A stretch of DNA of 64,000 nt from Hygrocybe punicea (GCA_963556145.1 OY744473.1:1240001-1304000), one strand, 5' to 3'; positions 12,801-24,798 are shown, counted from the first letter of the stretch. Notes: generated from the sequence alone by a model not told the origin. Program-made: numbers and translations.

Positions 12801-14807
12801 TAAATGACGATTTGGCTTGGGGAACGGCAGCGACAGCTCGAGCCATTTCTTGGACACACATAGATGATGATGGCTTTGGCACGGTGGTTATTGTCAGGAC
12901 TGGCGCAAAGTACTGGGTCATCATGAGGCCTCGAAGGGATGCCGAATGGGATCGCAAGGCAGGCAATCTTGCGACTAACAAGGCCTATCCTCAGGAGTGG
13001 GAGCCGAGAAAACATAGTGGGAAAGGCTTGTGGGAAGCAGAAGGATTACTGCTCACAAAGGGTTCAGTGCTGTAAGTGGGAATATATTCCGTGACAACTC
13101 AGATGTGTGCTGAAACACACAGTTACATGAGGCCATGCACCCCACATTATGTCCTCGGTGTGGAGCACTCCATTGTGAATGGGCGTCATCTCTATGTGAC
13201 GTCAACTATACGGGATACCTGTTATGGGATTATCCATACTTTCATGATGAGTCATACCATCACAAACGCGGAGCACCATGTGACACGTACATTTCTGCGC
13301 CGACTTCTCACCATGTGGATGGAGTACTTCACGGGGAACCACGAATCATCATGTGAGCTACTTTGGGCGAGGTTTACAAATTCCTGAAGATTAAAATGCT
13401 CACTGCACAGCTACTGTCTTCACCAAGTCTCATATGCCCAAGATCGAAACCGAAGACGGCTTCCTCAACCTTGTGATTGTGGGAAACCTGATCGAGCTTG
13501 CGGATATCATCAACAGGAAGTTCTACACCCATACCATATCGGCTGACATTCATGAGGAACAGAATATTGCACGATGCAGATATAGACGTTTCCAAATCTG
13601 GTTTGCGGAACATTTTGTTGTCTTCATGGAAGACCACTGGATCAGCCCCTCTTACATTTTCCAATGAAGTCTTTTGGAACTATCTGCTGTGATTGTTGGG
13701 TATAAATGGGACAAGGATGGGGTTGTGAAGGCACCAGCACATTGCACAGCGAAAGCTGTTGAGTCAGCGGTCCGCCGACATTTTCAAAACGATTGGCCAG
13801 ATTTGGTGCCAAAGCTGAATGAGCTGCTTCAGATCCCACCATCGGAATTCTTCTGGACCAGCCCCAAAATACACATTCAGACCCGTCCAGTGGAACCCAT
13901 CAGTCCCATTCTTGTTGAATGCTTAGATTTTCCACCTCATCCAATTCTGCTCGTCAACGCAACTACCGGTGAAGGCGAGGTACAGGATGACACAGATACA
14001 CGGGAAAAGGTGAAAGACAATGAGCGCAACAAAGGGGAGGGCACCGATGGTGAGGAAGAGGCGGATGATCCATCTAGGAAGGTGGGAGATTTAGTGGATG
14101 CAGCTGGCGAAGAGGTGGCCACAGAGGAAAACCAGGATCCACCTGCAACAGTTGGATGTTCAAACGACATGGCTGTGGACACTGAGAGGGAAGAGGATCC
14201 ACCTGTAACGGTGGGAAATTCAGCCGATGTGGCTGGGGAAGATGCGGGAGAAGAAATGGACGTCGCTGGCCCGAATGAGGAGGATCCACCTGAGCAGGTG
14301 GGAAATTCAAATGACGCAGCTTCGTGGAATGAGGACGGTCTAATCATGCCCCTGGGTATGTCAAATGAGGAAGATGTAGACCATGACGAGGGGAAGCAGC
14401 AGGAAAAGAAGGGGGGGGAGGAGGGCACGGTGCAGGGCAAGGGGGTGGAGGTGGGGGAGGTGCAGGAGGAGGGGGAGGAGGACGAGGAGGGGGAGGAGGA
14501 GGGGGAGGGGGAGCTGCAGGACGAGGAGGGGGAGCTGCAGGAAGAGGAGGAGGAGACAGATGGGGATGGGGCAGAAGAGGAGGACGAAGAGGAGGAGGAT
14601 CGAAATGAGATGGTGGGGAAGTTAAACGCCCAGAGTGTGGACAGTGACGAGGGAGAGGATGACGATCAAATGGACATCTCATCTGGCAGTGATGCAGTGT
14701 ATAATGATTTCGATGGATCACCCCAACCCCCGACACCCCCTGTGAAATGTCCTCGGAGGGAAGACTCGGGTACGATAAATTGCCTCAACAGCTTGTATAT
14801 ACACTGA
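9818..14807 (+). CDS. JmjC-like oxygenase-domain protein with acidic tail
   Basis: Large multi-exon gene; I read it as one protein of a family common in Agaricomycete genomes. The N-terminal helical part begins MSSSASTSAPSIASLHA and includes EISRKAQTIQEYLSADGS and RVLWRAITRICLGSSAMQEL. A Lys/Glu-rich linker (11383-11880) contains MLTRSQAKMLDK, an acidic run and VNVIIDLTGD before a GTAAGT donor. Next come ASCVFVVEWNIFKSMDAATI and GIFRHRHILMLNAP. The JmjC-like cupin has ISWTHIDDDGFGTVVIVRTG (HxD: His 12857-12859, Asp 12863-12865) and YMRPCTPHYVLGVEHSI (distal His 13145-13147). The C-terminus (from about 13970) is strongly acidic with repeated EEDPPxxVGNS-type motifs. An in-frame TGA at 12773-12775, between WHETRS and PGFVREQ, suggests this copy may be broken unless spliced out. 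It could be two genes; the substrate is unknown (histone or other protein demethylation/hydroxylation is typical of the fold). Confidence 0.68.
14385..14600 (+). repeat. Purine-rich low-complexity coding tract
   Basis: Almost continuous G/A on the plus strand (GGAGGAGGGGGAG type), encoding the Glu/Gly-rich tail of the JmjC-like protein. Probably a slippage-prone repeat. Confidence 0.8.
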
Positions 14808-15036
14808 TATGATCATTCACACAGATTCACCAATACGTTCCACAGACCTGAAATGCCGTCGTAAGTAGCCAGGAGGATCATATCATTCATACTGCTTCCT
14901 ACTCATGTATATTCCTGACATCGCAATGCATCATCTGCCTCCTCTGCTGTTAAATGTATTCCTTGTAATAAGCACCGAACCATTGAGAGGCATGGGTAGA
15001 GGAAAATGTTATGTCACGTTGGGCCTTGCACAAGTG

Positions 15037-15098
15037 ACATGTCACAAGTGTTATGTCACATTGGGTCGTCCAAACGTGACATAACACTGGTGACATGT
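15037..15098. repeat. Palindrome copy C
   Basis: Arms GTCACAAGTGTTATGTCAC (15041-15059) and GTGACATAACACTGGTGAC (15076-15094) pair at 18 of 19 positions. ACAT/ATGT extend them outward. The core ATGTCAC..GTCGTCCAAACGTGACAT is clearly related to copies A and B. It lies 3' of the JmjC-like gene, between two convergent genes. Confidence 0.8.
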
Positions 15099-15711
15099 GA
15101 CGTTGGACCGTCTTGACAAAAGTATTATATATTTATGATTTATTCCACATATCACATTTTTAGGCACATTCAACAAAGCCTATTTCCGCCGTGTAGAACG
15201 TCGCAAGGGTTGACTGCTTGTGGTAATGCAAATTGTGAGCTGCATCCCCACCTTTGAAATGGGATAGCTTTACCTCGCATTTTTACCAGCATTTCTTGAG
15301 CTGTCCAACTTCCCTGGGCATCTTTGTTGTGCAACATCCCTCTCCCATGCCTCGTTTGTCTCCCTCTCCCGCGCCTCTCATGCCTCCCTCTCCTGGGCAT
15401 CTCATGCCTCTTTCTTCCTGGACTCCTCCTGGCCCTTTCATGCGTCCCTCTCCTGTGCCTCTCGTGCCTCCCGTTCCGCCCTCTCCCGCGCCTCTCATGC
15501 CTCCCTCTCCCGTGCCTCTCATGCCTCGCGTGCCTCCCCTTCAGCCCTCTCCCGCACCTCTCATGCCTCCCTCTCCTGGGCCTCTCGTGTCTCCCGCTCT
15601 TGTACTTCTTGTAACTGTCTTGCCATCTCTCAGTTCTGTGCTGCTACCCGTTCTGCTTGCTCCTTTTGCTTTGCTTGTCTCTCCGTCTTCTTTTTCGTCC
15701 ACAGAAGCTTC

Positions 15712-16337
15712 TAGTGTTGCCGAAGTTCGGTTCGGTCCGGTTTTTTGCTATTTTTGAAAAACCGGAACCGGAACCGATGGTTCGGTTCAGCGAAATGCCA
15801 AACCCGAACCGGAACCGTGTCGAACGGTTTCACGGCGTTCGGTCTGCGTTCAAACGTGGTTTGAACCGCGAACCCACCTCCAAATACCTCGCGCGGGCCA
15901 GACGCGCGTCAATTGACACGGCTGTCACCCTCACGAGGTAGATGGGGGGGCTCCGTCTGTTTTTGCGAGGTTGGGTTGGGGACAGGCACTTCCCATGGGT
16001 GTCCGCACGTGCTACCTACCTCGTGAAGAACGGGGACGCGTCAATTGACACGCTCCGTCTGTTTTCGCGAGGTTGGATGGGGCCGGGGACTTTCCATGGG
16101 CGTCCGCGCATGCTGACAACCTCGCAAAGAATGGGGCACGTCAATTGACGCGCTCCGTCTGTTTTCGCGAGGTTGGATGGGGCTGGGGACTTCCCATGGG
16201 CGTCCGCACGTCAATTGACGCGGCTAGGGCGTGTTCGTGAGGTGGGTCTTCGTCGTCGCCTCGTCCATTCCCCTCGTTAGCCGATGTCGTTGGGACTGGA
16301 TTTGGGGGACGTACCTGGCTGCTGCCACTGGTGTTGC

Positions 16338-16389
<52 letters not shown>

Positions 16390-16492
16390 CCGCTGCCACT
16401 GCTGCTGCTGCTGTTGCTGTTGCTGCTGTTGCTGTTGCCGCTGCTGCTGCTGTTGCCATTGCCGCTGCGCTGCTGCTGCTGTTGCCGTTGCC

Positions 16493-16526
<34 letters not shown>

Positions 16527-17115
16527 TTGCGGTCATTTGGCCGTTGTCGTTGTCGTTGTCGTTGTCGTCATCGGGGTGGTGGTATGTGGTGTTGCCACTG
16601 CCGTTGCTGCTGCTGCCGCTGCTGCCATCGATTCACTCCGACTCACATTGGAACGCGAGGGAGGTTGTTGGGTGGAGTTGACCGCGGGCGCCTTCTTTAT
16701 GCGGTCAAGGTGGGCCACGGGGGGCTGTTCTATGTAATAAAATGTCAGTAAAATATAGTATGAGGCCGTTACTTACCGTGGTTGTTGAGTAACGTTCAAG
16801 TTAGTGTTTCGCGCGAGTATGTTTAAGGTCACATGACCTAAGTTCACGCGACTGCATAGAAAAAAATGTGAAAAATTAAGTATCTAAATGAGTATCTACG
16901 TAGGTAACTATACATTACGGTTCGCAGTTTGAACCGCGTTTGAATGCAGTTTGAACCGCGTTTGAACGCAGTTTGAACCGCATGTCAGTGCCAGAACCGC
17001 AAACTGAACCAGCGGTTCGGTTCAGCCAAATGGCTGAACCAGAACTGAACTTCCGGTTCGGTTCGTGGTTCAAACCGGGTTCAGATCGGTTCCGAACCGA
17101 ACTTCAGCATCCCTA
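15712..17115 (-). mobile_element. Non-autonomous hAT-type element, copy 1 (1,404 bp)
   Basis: Termini are TAGTGTTGCCGAAGTTCGG and, inverted, TAGGGATGCTGAAGTTCGG. The flanks are a perfect 8-bp duplication GAAGCTTC (15704-15711 and 17116-17123). An 8-bp duplication with a TAGNGNTG-like end is the hAT signature. Subterminal DNA is rich in GGTTCGGTTC/GAACCGAACC units and tandem GTTTGAACGCA-type motifs. On the minus strand an ORF begins MAHLDRIKKAPAVNSTQ and runs into Ala/Thr repeats; no transposase domain is visible. The family recurs at 23861-25653 in the opposite orientation. Confidence 0.9.
16331..16660. repeat. CTG/CAG trinucleotide array with CCG/TTG variants
   Basis: About 300 bp of (CTG)n with TTG and CCG variants, followed by GTTGTC repeats. 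In the minus direction it would encode poly-Gln or poly-Ala depending on frame. It lies inside hAT copy 1. Confidence 0.9.
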
Positions 17116-18868
17116 GAAGCTTCAATGTCGATGTATCGTCATCTATCTCGCTGTCGCCACCATGCCCATCAAAGCTACCACTACTTGCACTCTCGTCACT
17201 CCAACTATCGTCGCCCTCTTCGCTACTGACTGCTTTCTGTTTTCCCTTGCTGGAATTCGCAGCATTTTCTGTTTTCTTCTTGGGGTGGACTGTCTTTAAT
17301 GCTGGAACATTCGATTTGGATCTGCGAGCTCCGATAGCATTCGATTGTGCAGCTCCCATAGCACTCGATTGTGCAGCTCTGGCAGGAATAGATGTCGTTT
17401 CCCTACTGGAGTTTGATGGCGCCGAATGATCGGTCCTAGCCAAAGCAGCAGCAGCATGGAACTTCTTCTTTTTTTGCATGAATGCATTTGGTGCTCGCTG
17501 GTCGGTCTTCAGGACGGTTTTAAATCGGAATGGTTTTTCACCGAGTTTCTGCCGTTGCAACCAAAATTGGTGGACGGTCCGAAGTTCATCGAGTTTCATT
17601 TTCCACGGTTCCCGTAGTTCTACGTGAGAGGGAAAGTAGATGTCCTCGATGTATTGGTTTTGATTTTGTCCAATTTTTCCCCATGGAACAGCGACGACGC
17701 TGTTGTTGCACATCTGACCTTCAAATGAATATGAGTACAGTAAGCTTGGCCAACGTCGAGGTACGTACGATATGACATGGTCATCAGTGATCTAAACATG
17801 TTTCTTACATCAACCAATGACATAGTTGACACATTCGGTACCATAGGAAAACCGTCCTCATCGATCTCAAGCTTGAACAGCAGGCTTTTGTCATATCTGG
17901 TCGTTGGACCACCATCATCATCTTCACTGTCGGTCTTTGCTCCATCGGATTCATCTGGAACACATTACATGGGAAAGATGGAACAATGGCTAATCGTACC
18001 GTCATGATTAAAAAGGGACCCCAAATGTTCATCCCATTTGGTCCAAATGTCATCCCCATTATTTTTGAAGACGCCGATGAACTTCTTGTGTACCGGGGCC
18101 GGTGTCTCGAACCTCACAGGAAGGGAAGATAAGTACGTGATTGACACAAAGCAAGAATCGACCCACTTTCCTTTGGTTACAGTCCCATCTTCGTCTTCAT
18201 ATCCCACCAACATGAATATTTTTACTCCCACCTGCTCATCTATGTCCTTCATAAACTTCATCGCCATCTTACCAAAATCTTTTGCTGCTCGGCTGGATAA
18301 GGTAGAAGATTAGCATCATGCAGACGAAAGAAGATTATTAGTACCGTCGTTTGACTTCCAAGGGTGGACCTTGCTGGTTCCAGGCGTCGGCAAGAGCTTC
18401 AAATTCTTGTTTTTTCTCTTCGGTCAAGGAACCATAAATATCACTCCACGCTTTGCCATAGTGCTTGATGTAGCCGGGCTTTCCTCCGGTTTCTCCAGAC
18501 AGCTCCACCGTCCTAGCATCAATTCCCTTGGTCATCTTTTCTCTTGTAACCAACCTTGCATTCCACTTCTTTGTATATTTCGGAGCATCCTCAGTGTCGC
18601 TCTCCAATTTTGACCAATGATTGTGGTACCAAGTTTGAATTTTCTGTATTCATGGTATAATGCTGTTAGGCTTATCTGAAGGGTAGTATTAGAATATACA
18701 GACCTGTTGCATATTTGGGGGCCATTGTGTGTTGGTTTGTTGTGCCGATTTTTTTTAAAGTTTCCTGATCCCTTTCAGGACACGAATACGATCTTCACCA
18801 GTGGATCTCCTAAAATCAGGATAACCGTCCTCGAGGATCTTAGTAAATTCTGGGGTGATCCACTTCAT

Positions 18869-21079
18869 TTAGGCAAAAACTGAGGAGAATGAAGGCAAAT
18901 GTCGTTGTCTGGAACAAAGGCAGAACGTCGTTGTCTGGAACAATGGAAGAATGCCTCGTGGTGAACATGAGGTGATGACAAATCACGTGATTGATGGCAA
19001 CAAATAGCAATGTGGATTACAAGTAGATGACTCAGGGGATTGCAAGTCGGTGCAGGACGTGATTAGGAGAATATGATGAATTGTGAGTATTGATAAATTC
19101 CAGAACACAAGGATAGAGGAGCAAGTACCAAATCTGTGGCACATGGCAAGGGGTGGGTAAGAGTCCAAAGATGTAAGGTGGGTATGTTCAGAGCAGGCTG
19201 AATGAACAGATACAACCCACCTGTTGCATTTGTGGCAACACTGTTCCATGGCCAGCCAAGATTCCCAGACCCATTAGCCAATCCACCTTTCATGGCCAGC
19301 CAAGATACCCAGCGCAGTCAGCCAATCCATGTTCCATGGCCAGCCAATATATCCCTCTGCTTCAGCCAACCCATGCTTCTCTGAACATGGAACCCTCGGC
19401 CAAGCCATCTGCCCTGGAGAAAGATATTGGTTGGCCGAGATAAGCCAGCCCACTTGGAGTGGGAATTGTCCATCTTGGCTGACCCATGTATCATGGAAAA
19501 GATATGCTGAAAGGGCTCGATTGTGTATGCCGAAACAGGGTATGTTAGGAACATGGATGATATGTTACCCTCTTCCCGCCTTTCTCGTCCTTCTTCCCTT
19601 CTCAAAGATTGGATCAAATAAGACTGATCAAGAGTAGACTCAAAGTGAGGGGACAGTCGATCTGTGTGGACGACAATGGTCCCGGTGAGGATAGCGGAAA
19701 TGGCCTGCGACGCCGGGGAAAAAGATGCGCCAGATGGCAATGATGAGGACACAGACAGCCCGCCGATGAGGACAGAGACAGGATGACAGGATGACGGAGA
19801 CGATGATGACCAGCCAGGGGACGACGGCAAAGGGAACGACAAGGACAGAGATGGGGATGACAGGGATGGGGACAGGGACAGGGATGGGGATGGGGATGGG
19901 GATGGGGACAGGGACAGGGATGACAATGACGGGACGACAATGAGAACGGGGGACGACAATGGGGACCGGGATGCCGACGATGGGATGAAGACAAAGACAA
20001 AGACAAAGACGAGGACAGAGATGGGGACAGGGATGAGGATGATGGAGGTATGTACATGCCACCCCCCTCCTCTCTCTCCTCCTCCCTCTCCCTCTCCCTC
20101 TCCCTCTCCCTGCTGTCCTCTTCCTTCTCCCACTCCCTTCTCCCACTCCCACTCCCACTCCCTTCTCCCACTCCCACTCCCACTCCCTTCTCCCACTCCC
20201 ACTCCCACTCCCTTCTCCCTTCTCTCACCCCCCCTCCCTCTTCCCACCTCCTTGTCCCACCCCCACCCTCTTCCTCCTCCCACCACCTCCCACCTCTCAC
20301 CAACAGACCACCACTACCAGCCATATTTAATTATTTAATTATGTATTTAGATAAAATAATCATTTAATGTATATTTTCACTTGAGTAATATTGAGGTATT
20401 GCTATTCATATGAGGTATGTATTTATTTGCAATTGAGTAATATTAAATAAAAAAAGCACCATATTCCAAGTGGGGTAATTTCTGATTTTGGCATATAAGT
20501 AGCTCCTGGAATGGCTAATGGTCAAACTGAGATATTGTGCATTTCCAAAATAATAATTTTGTAATTTTGCTATTCTCCATGCTTTTAATAATTCCATTTC
20601 ATTATATTACAAGAAAATGGTTAACTGCCCACTGGCAACTGCCAGAAGAAAGTGAACTGCACCCCTAGCAATTGCATGATGCCCCTGGCAACTGCCAGAA
20701 GAAACTTGTGGTAGAGGGCCATTGCTTTGCACGGCATATCCTCGTCCTCTCAAGTCAAATGAAAGTATACACATCAGGAAAAGTGAATATTACTTAATTT
20801 CATCTTAATGTTGGCTTAGCAGTCTTATTCTACTTCAATCAAGATGGGCGTGATGCTTTTTATCATAATTTAAGAAGATTAAGATTTAAATATAGGTCAT
20901 GTCTAGACTTAAAGCCAGTCTCCAAGCATTCTGGTAAGTTTTATGCACAAAGAATGTTTGGGACTAGGTCATGTCTTGTAAAATAAAATATAATGTGCTG
21001 TAAATATAAGAATATTTCTACATTCAAGGAAGTCAAATTAATTAATACAAGTTGGCCTATGAGAATATTCATAAATCAC
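18869..21079. other. Repeat-rich region without a recognised gene
   Basis: No supported gene. Around 19245-19400 the motif CATGGCCAGCCAAGAT recurs several times. 19680-20050 is a GGGGAC/GGGATG-type array and 20060-20300 a pyrimidine tract. 20310-21080 is AT-rich unique-looking DNA; 20630-20710 repeats a short CCCCTGGCAACTGCCAGAAG motif twice. Confidence 0.5.
19680..20300. repeat. Low-complexity array: GGGGACAGGGAT units, then C/T-only tract
   Basis: 19680-20050 consists of imperfect GACAGGGATGGG-type hexamer repeats. 20060-20300 is nearly pure pyrimidine on the plus strand (CCCTCTC and CCCACTCC repeats), a type of sequence able to form triplex DNA. Any ORFs here are repeat artefacts. Confidence 0.85.
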
Positions 21080-21529
21080 CTATATAAGAACATATATCAA
21101 AAGACAAGGCCTTTTGGACCTGCAGATATTTAAAACAATATCTTCCAACATTCCTTCATACTCTGCAGATCTCCCAGTAGTGACACCATCATGAAACCAA
21201 ACCTGACCTGTCAAACTGATAATACGAGATGTGAAGTGATCACTTCCATGATATATGACACCTCTGAGACAATATTGTTTTGGATCTGTTTCCCCTTCAA
21301 CTGTGACTACCAAATTATGATCTACAGTAGTTGTAGAAGCAGATGTAGCAAAGGCAAGTAACTGAGGGGCATTTACAAAAGTGAATTTCCGAAGTAGGAA
21401 GTCATTGCAGACTGTACACTTTGAAGCAAGAGAAATTACAAAGAGATCAAGTTCACTCTGAATAGATTCAAAGTCAATTCCTCCAACCTCTATATGGCAA
21501 CTATGTGCTGCTTCCCTCTGTCTGGGCAC
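21080..21529 (-). pseudogene. Fragment of a mushroom repeat-family protein (possible USP-like His box)
   Basis: 149-codon minus-strand ORF with natural protein composition. The block YCLRGVIYHGSDHFTSRIIS followed by GQVWFHDGVTTGRSAEYEG resembles the C-terminal histidine box of ubiquitin-specific peptidases and matches, from memory, transposon-linked proteins in mushroom genomes. No cysteine-box partner was found nearby, so I treat it as a fragment. Alternative: an unrelated hypothetical protein. Confidence 0.4.
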
Positions 21530-21742
21530 AGGATGACGTTGAGGACAAGAAATATGAGAGGTGTGTCCTATGCGCAGATAAGGATTTCCTGTGTGTCCTA
21601 TATGCAGATAAGGGTATTCCTTTCTACTCCATATGCAGATGGGGGCATTCCAGTATGAATGGTCCTTGTAATGTGATGTGTGCTGTAGGGATGGTGACTA
21701 GTGACAGCATATTACTATGTTTTGATCCGAATCCTGTTTGGA

Positions 21743-21946
21743 TCATGACACTTCATGGATGGCTCCAAAAGGTATGGCTGAGGTGAGTTCTAGGATGGCT
21801 GTGGTCTTGTCGATCTTGCCTGCACAATAATCCTCAATGACCTTGACACATATGTCCCTAACCATTGGTTCAAAGGTGGTTTCCAGGTCGAAGGACGTCA
21901 CCTGGGTTTGACTTTGTGCTTCGTTGTTGTTCTCATTATGAGGCAT
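21743..21946 (-). other. Possible first exon of an unknown protein
   Basis: 67 codons beginning MPHNENNNEAQSQTQ and containing FEPMVRDICVKVIEDY and KIDKTTAILELTSAI. It resembles the short helical N-termini of proteins that precede retroelement-like ORFs in mushrooms, but the match is from memory and weak. No downstream exon could be joined. Confidence 0.25.
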
Positions 21947-24239
21947 TCAGGTGATGATGTAATGAAGTTAATTTGCAAGAAACCAAAAAACTAAGGTCTA
22001 CAAGGAATCAGGAGAATCAAGAAGAGAAAAGAGGAAGGACATACTCGGGAGGAGACAAGACTGTTGGTGATAGCAATGTCTCCTCCAGAGTAAATAAGGA
22101 AAGTGAAGTGAAACCACGACGTGGGAAAGCGGGTGGAAACCCCAGGGTGAAACTTGAGGAAAGGAGAGGCGCAAGGGCTCTCGATTGCGAGGGGCAAGTG
22201 CAGTCCGTACAAGTCTTGAACCATAACGTCGGGCATGATTAGACTACAATAAAGTAAGGTCAGGTGGCTCTTCCTAATTTGGTAGGTGTGATGTGACAGG
22301 TCACAAAGGAAAATGCACCTGACCATCCCACTATGTAAGCCTAACTATAGCTGTTGAGCACGTGCCTCAGCAGCTATTGTTTGGCTGGAGAGTGCTCTTT
22401 TCCCAACCCTGGCAATAAACCTTGCCCCAATACCCACACGTACATAGTATAAAGTAGATAGCATTCCAAATATAGTAACATTGGCACCGGAAGCACATAC
22501 GATGTCAGGAACAAGGGTGCTGATGGGCTCAGGCTTTCCCGTCACCGTTGCCATGGCCCCGCCCATCACTCACATGTACTCACAGGCATACACCCTTGTC
22601 ATCATCAACATTGTGCACAACCATTTCACTGTCCCGGTGTCTTTTCTTGTGGAATTTTTTATATATCATATATATATTGCCCTACATGCCATATGTAGAC
22701 TAATATACATGAAAATAAACAAAATAAAAGTGAAATAAAAGAAATAAAAAATAATCATACATGGGGTGCTGCCGACGAACCGATGGGTACTCACCTTCAC
22801 GGAGGTGCCGGATTGGGTCTAAACTTGATGGTGGAGGGTGCTGGAGGGTGGGTGATGGGAGGGATGGACGCTGGGAGGCGGGAAGGGTGCATGGAGAGGG
22901 GGGTGGCAATGGGTGGCGAGGAAGGGGCCGGGAAGCAAGGCGGATGGTGGAAAAGTGAGGGGATGGATGGAGGAGGGCTCCCAGCCCAGAACGAACGGTG
23001 GGAAGGGGTAAGTACGTGGGGGAAAAGCAGGAGGGGGATGGGTACTCACCTGTACCATTAAGGCCACCCATGGCCCCCTTTGCATTCCATCATCAATAAA
23101 AACAATGGGGACGCCATCTACAATGTCCCCATGGTCCCCTCATAGTCCCCTCATGGGTTTCATCGTCCAGATTGGTCCCGCCGTCGATTTGCGCGAGGGT
23201 GGCAACTAGGGTGGTTGCGATGGCGATACCTCGATGACACCACCGCCATTAACCACACCATCGCCAGTGGCAACCCTCCATGTTGCCTTCATCGTGTTTG
23301 TTGCTGTGTGCCAAGTCTGCCACCACTAGTTTCAACGTTCGAGGCCATTGGTTGAAAAAGTCGGGCGCACTCCTGCACCCCGTTGAGGACATCTGGGGTG
23401 GTGGTCTCTGTGCAAATCATCAACGTCATCCTCCTCCTCCTCTTTTCCATCATTGTTGAGGGGGTGGGGAGCAGGAGTATGGTGAATGGGGGAGGTGATG
23501 GTGGTGGAAGGTTGAATGCCATATGATCAGTCACATGTGCTTTTCCACCACCCACTCACCTCCCAACTCGCCTCCTGCCATGCTCCCAATGCCCACCACC
23601 TCAACAATGACGGAAACGAGGACGAGAACGAGGATGGCGGCAATTCGCACAGAGACCACCACCCTGGATGTCCTCAAAGGCGTGCAGGGGTGCACCCAAC
23701 TTTTTCAACCAATGGCCTCGAACGTCGAAACTAGCGGTGGCAGACTTGGCACACAGCAACAAACACGATGAAGGCAACATGGAGGGTTGCCACTGGCGAT
23801 GGTGTGGTTAATGGCGGTGGTGTCATCGAGGTATCACCATCGCAACCACCCTAGTCGCCATAGTGATGCCGAAGTTCAGTTTGGAACTGAACCGAACCCG
23901 GTTCTGGCATTGACATGTGGTTCAAACCGCGAACTGTAATATATATTTACCTACATAGATACTCATTTAGATCCTCAATTTTTCGCATTTTTTTGTATGC
24001 AGTTGCGTGAACTTAGGTCATGTGACCTTAAACATACACGCGCGAGACTTCAATTTCGACTCAACACTAACGTTACTCAAGAACCACGGTAAGTAATGGC
24101 TTGATTTCATCATTTACTGACATTATCTTACATAGAACAGCCCCCCGTGGCCCACCTTGACCGCAGAACTCAGGCACCCGTGGTCAACTCCACCCAACCA
24201 CCTCCCTCGCATTCCAACGCAAGTCGGAGTGAATCGATG

Positions 24240-24305
24240 GCAGCAGCGGCAGCAGCAACGGCAGTGGCAACACCACCACCACCACCACCACCAATGCCAC
24301 CACCC

Positions 24306-24344
<39 letters not shown>

Positions 24345-24480
24345 TGACAATGACAATGACAACGACAATGACAACGACAACGGCCAAATGACCCCCAGCG
24401 ACAGCAACTGCAATGACAACGACAACGGCAATGGCAACGACAATGACAACGGCAGCAGCAATGGCAATGGCAATGGCAAC
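24240..24480. repeat. CAACGA/CAATGA hexamer and CAG/CCA repeats
   Basis: GCAGCAGCGGCAG and CACCACCACC runs, then about 15 CAACGA/CAATGA units. It corresponds to the CTG array of hAT copy 1 but has expanded with a different unit. Confidence 0.85.
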
Positions 24481-24798
24481 AACCACACACAACAAAAACA
24501 TGGAAAGCGAGAGAACTGGCCAGGAGAGTGGTGCACCCACCCCCAGTCGCCAGGTAAGTCTTTTTTCGTTTGCTGTCGAATTTTCCCCACCACCGCAGAC
24601 AGGCACGGTCCATGCATTCGACCATCCCGCCTCCATCCGCTGTAGAGGCTCCAGGCCGTCTGGACCCGAATCCTCTTCATATCCCACTTCGTCCCCATCC
24701 ATTCCCATTCACGTATCGTCGATTCCGCCCAACTCCGGTTCTCTCCGTCGATTCCGCTCTGGATTCCGCCTCTGGATTCGTTCCTACACGCACTGCAA

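Larger units (their letters stand above)
15170..18868 (-). pseudogene. Unrecognised repeat-family gene with coiled-coil tail, split by a hAT element
   Basis: Multi-exon minus-strand gene of a family I have seen often in mushroom genomes; no function known to me. It starts MKWITPEFTKILEDGY. Later exons give KIQTWYHNHWSKLES, YIKHYGKAWSDIYGSLTEEK, ALADAWNQQGPPLEVKRR, KIFMLVGYEDEDGTVTKG and RTVHQFWLQRQKLGEK, then an Ala/Ser/Lys-rich stretch and an acidic patch ending DDDTSTLK. Removing the hAT element (15712-17115) plus one 8-bp repeat joins STLKL directly to LWTKKKTERQAKQKEQAERV, the start of a long Glu/Arg/Lys coiled coil that runs to about 15330. The gene looks dead: TAA within an A-run near 18760, the hAT insertion, and several TGA codons in the coil (for example AAC-TGA-GAG and repeated GCA-TGA-GAG). 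The middle has a weak HMG-box feel, but I do not claim that. Confidence 0.6.

Noticed and set aside
14344..14736. Minus-strand proline-rich ORF
   Set aside because: It is the complement of the purine-rich acidic tail of the JmjC-like gene; composition is a repeat artefact.
16231..16751. Poly-Cys/Leu/Ala ORFs in both strands
   Set aside because: Translation of a CTG/CAG trinucleotide array inside a hAT element; not a gene.
18338..18607. HMG-box assignment for the KHYGKAWSDIYGSL exon
   Set aside because: Length and Trp/Lys spacing are only loosely HMG-like; I kept the gene as unrecognised.
19318..20338. Long ORFs on both strands with Ser/Pro/Gly-Val repeats
   Set aside because: All cover GGGGAC and pyrimidine repeats; no domain-like sequence.
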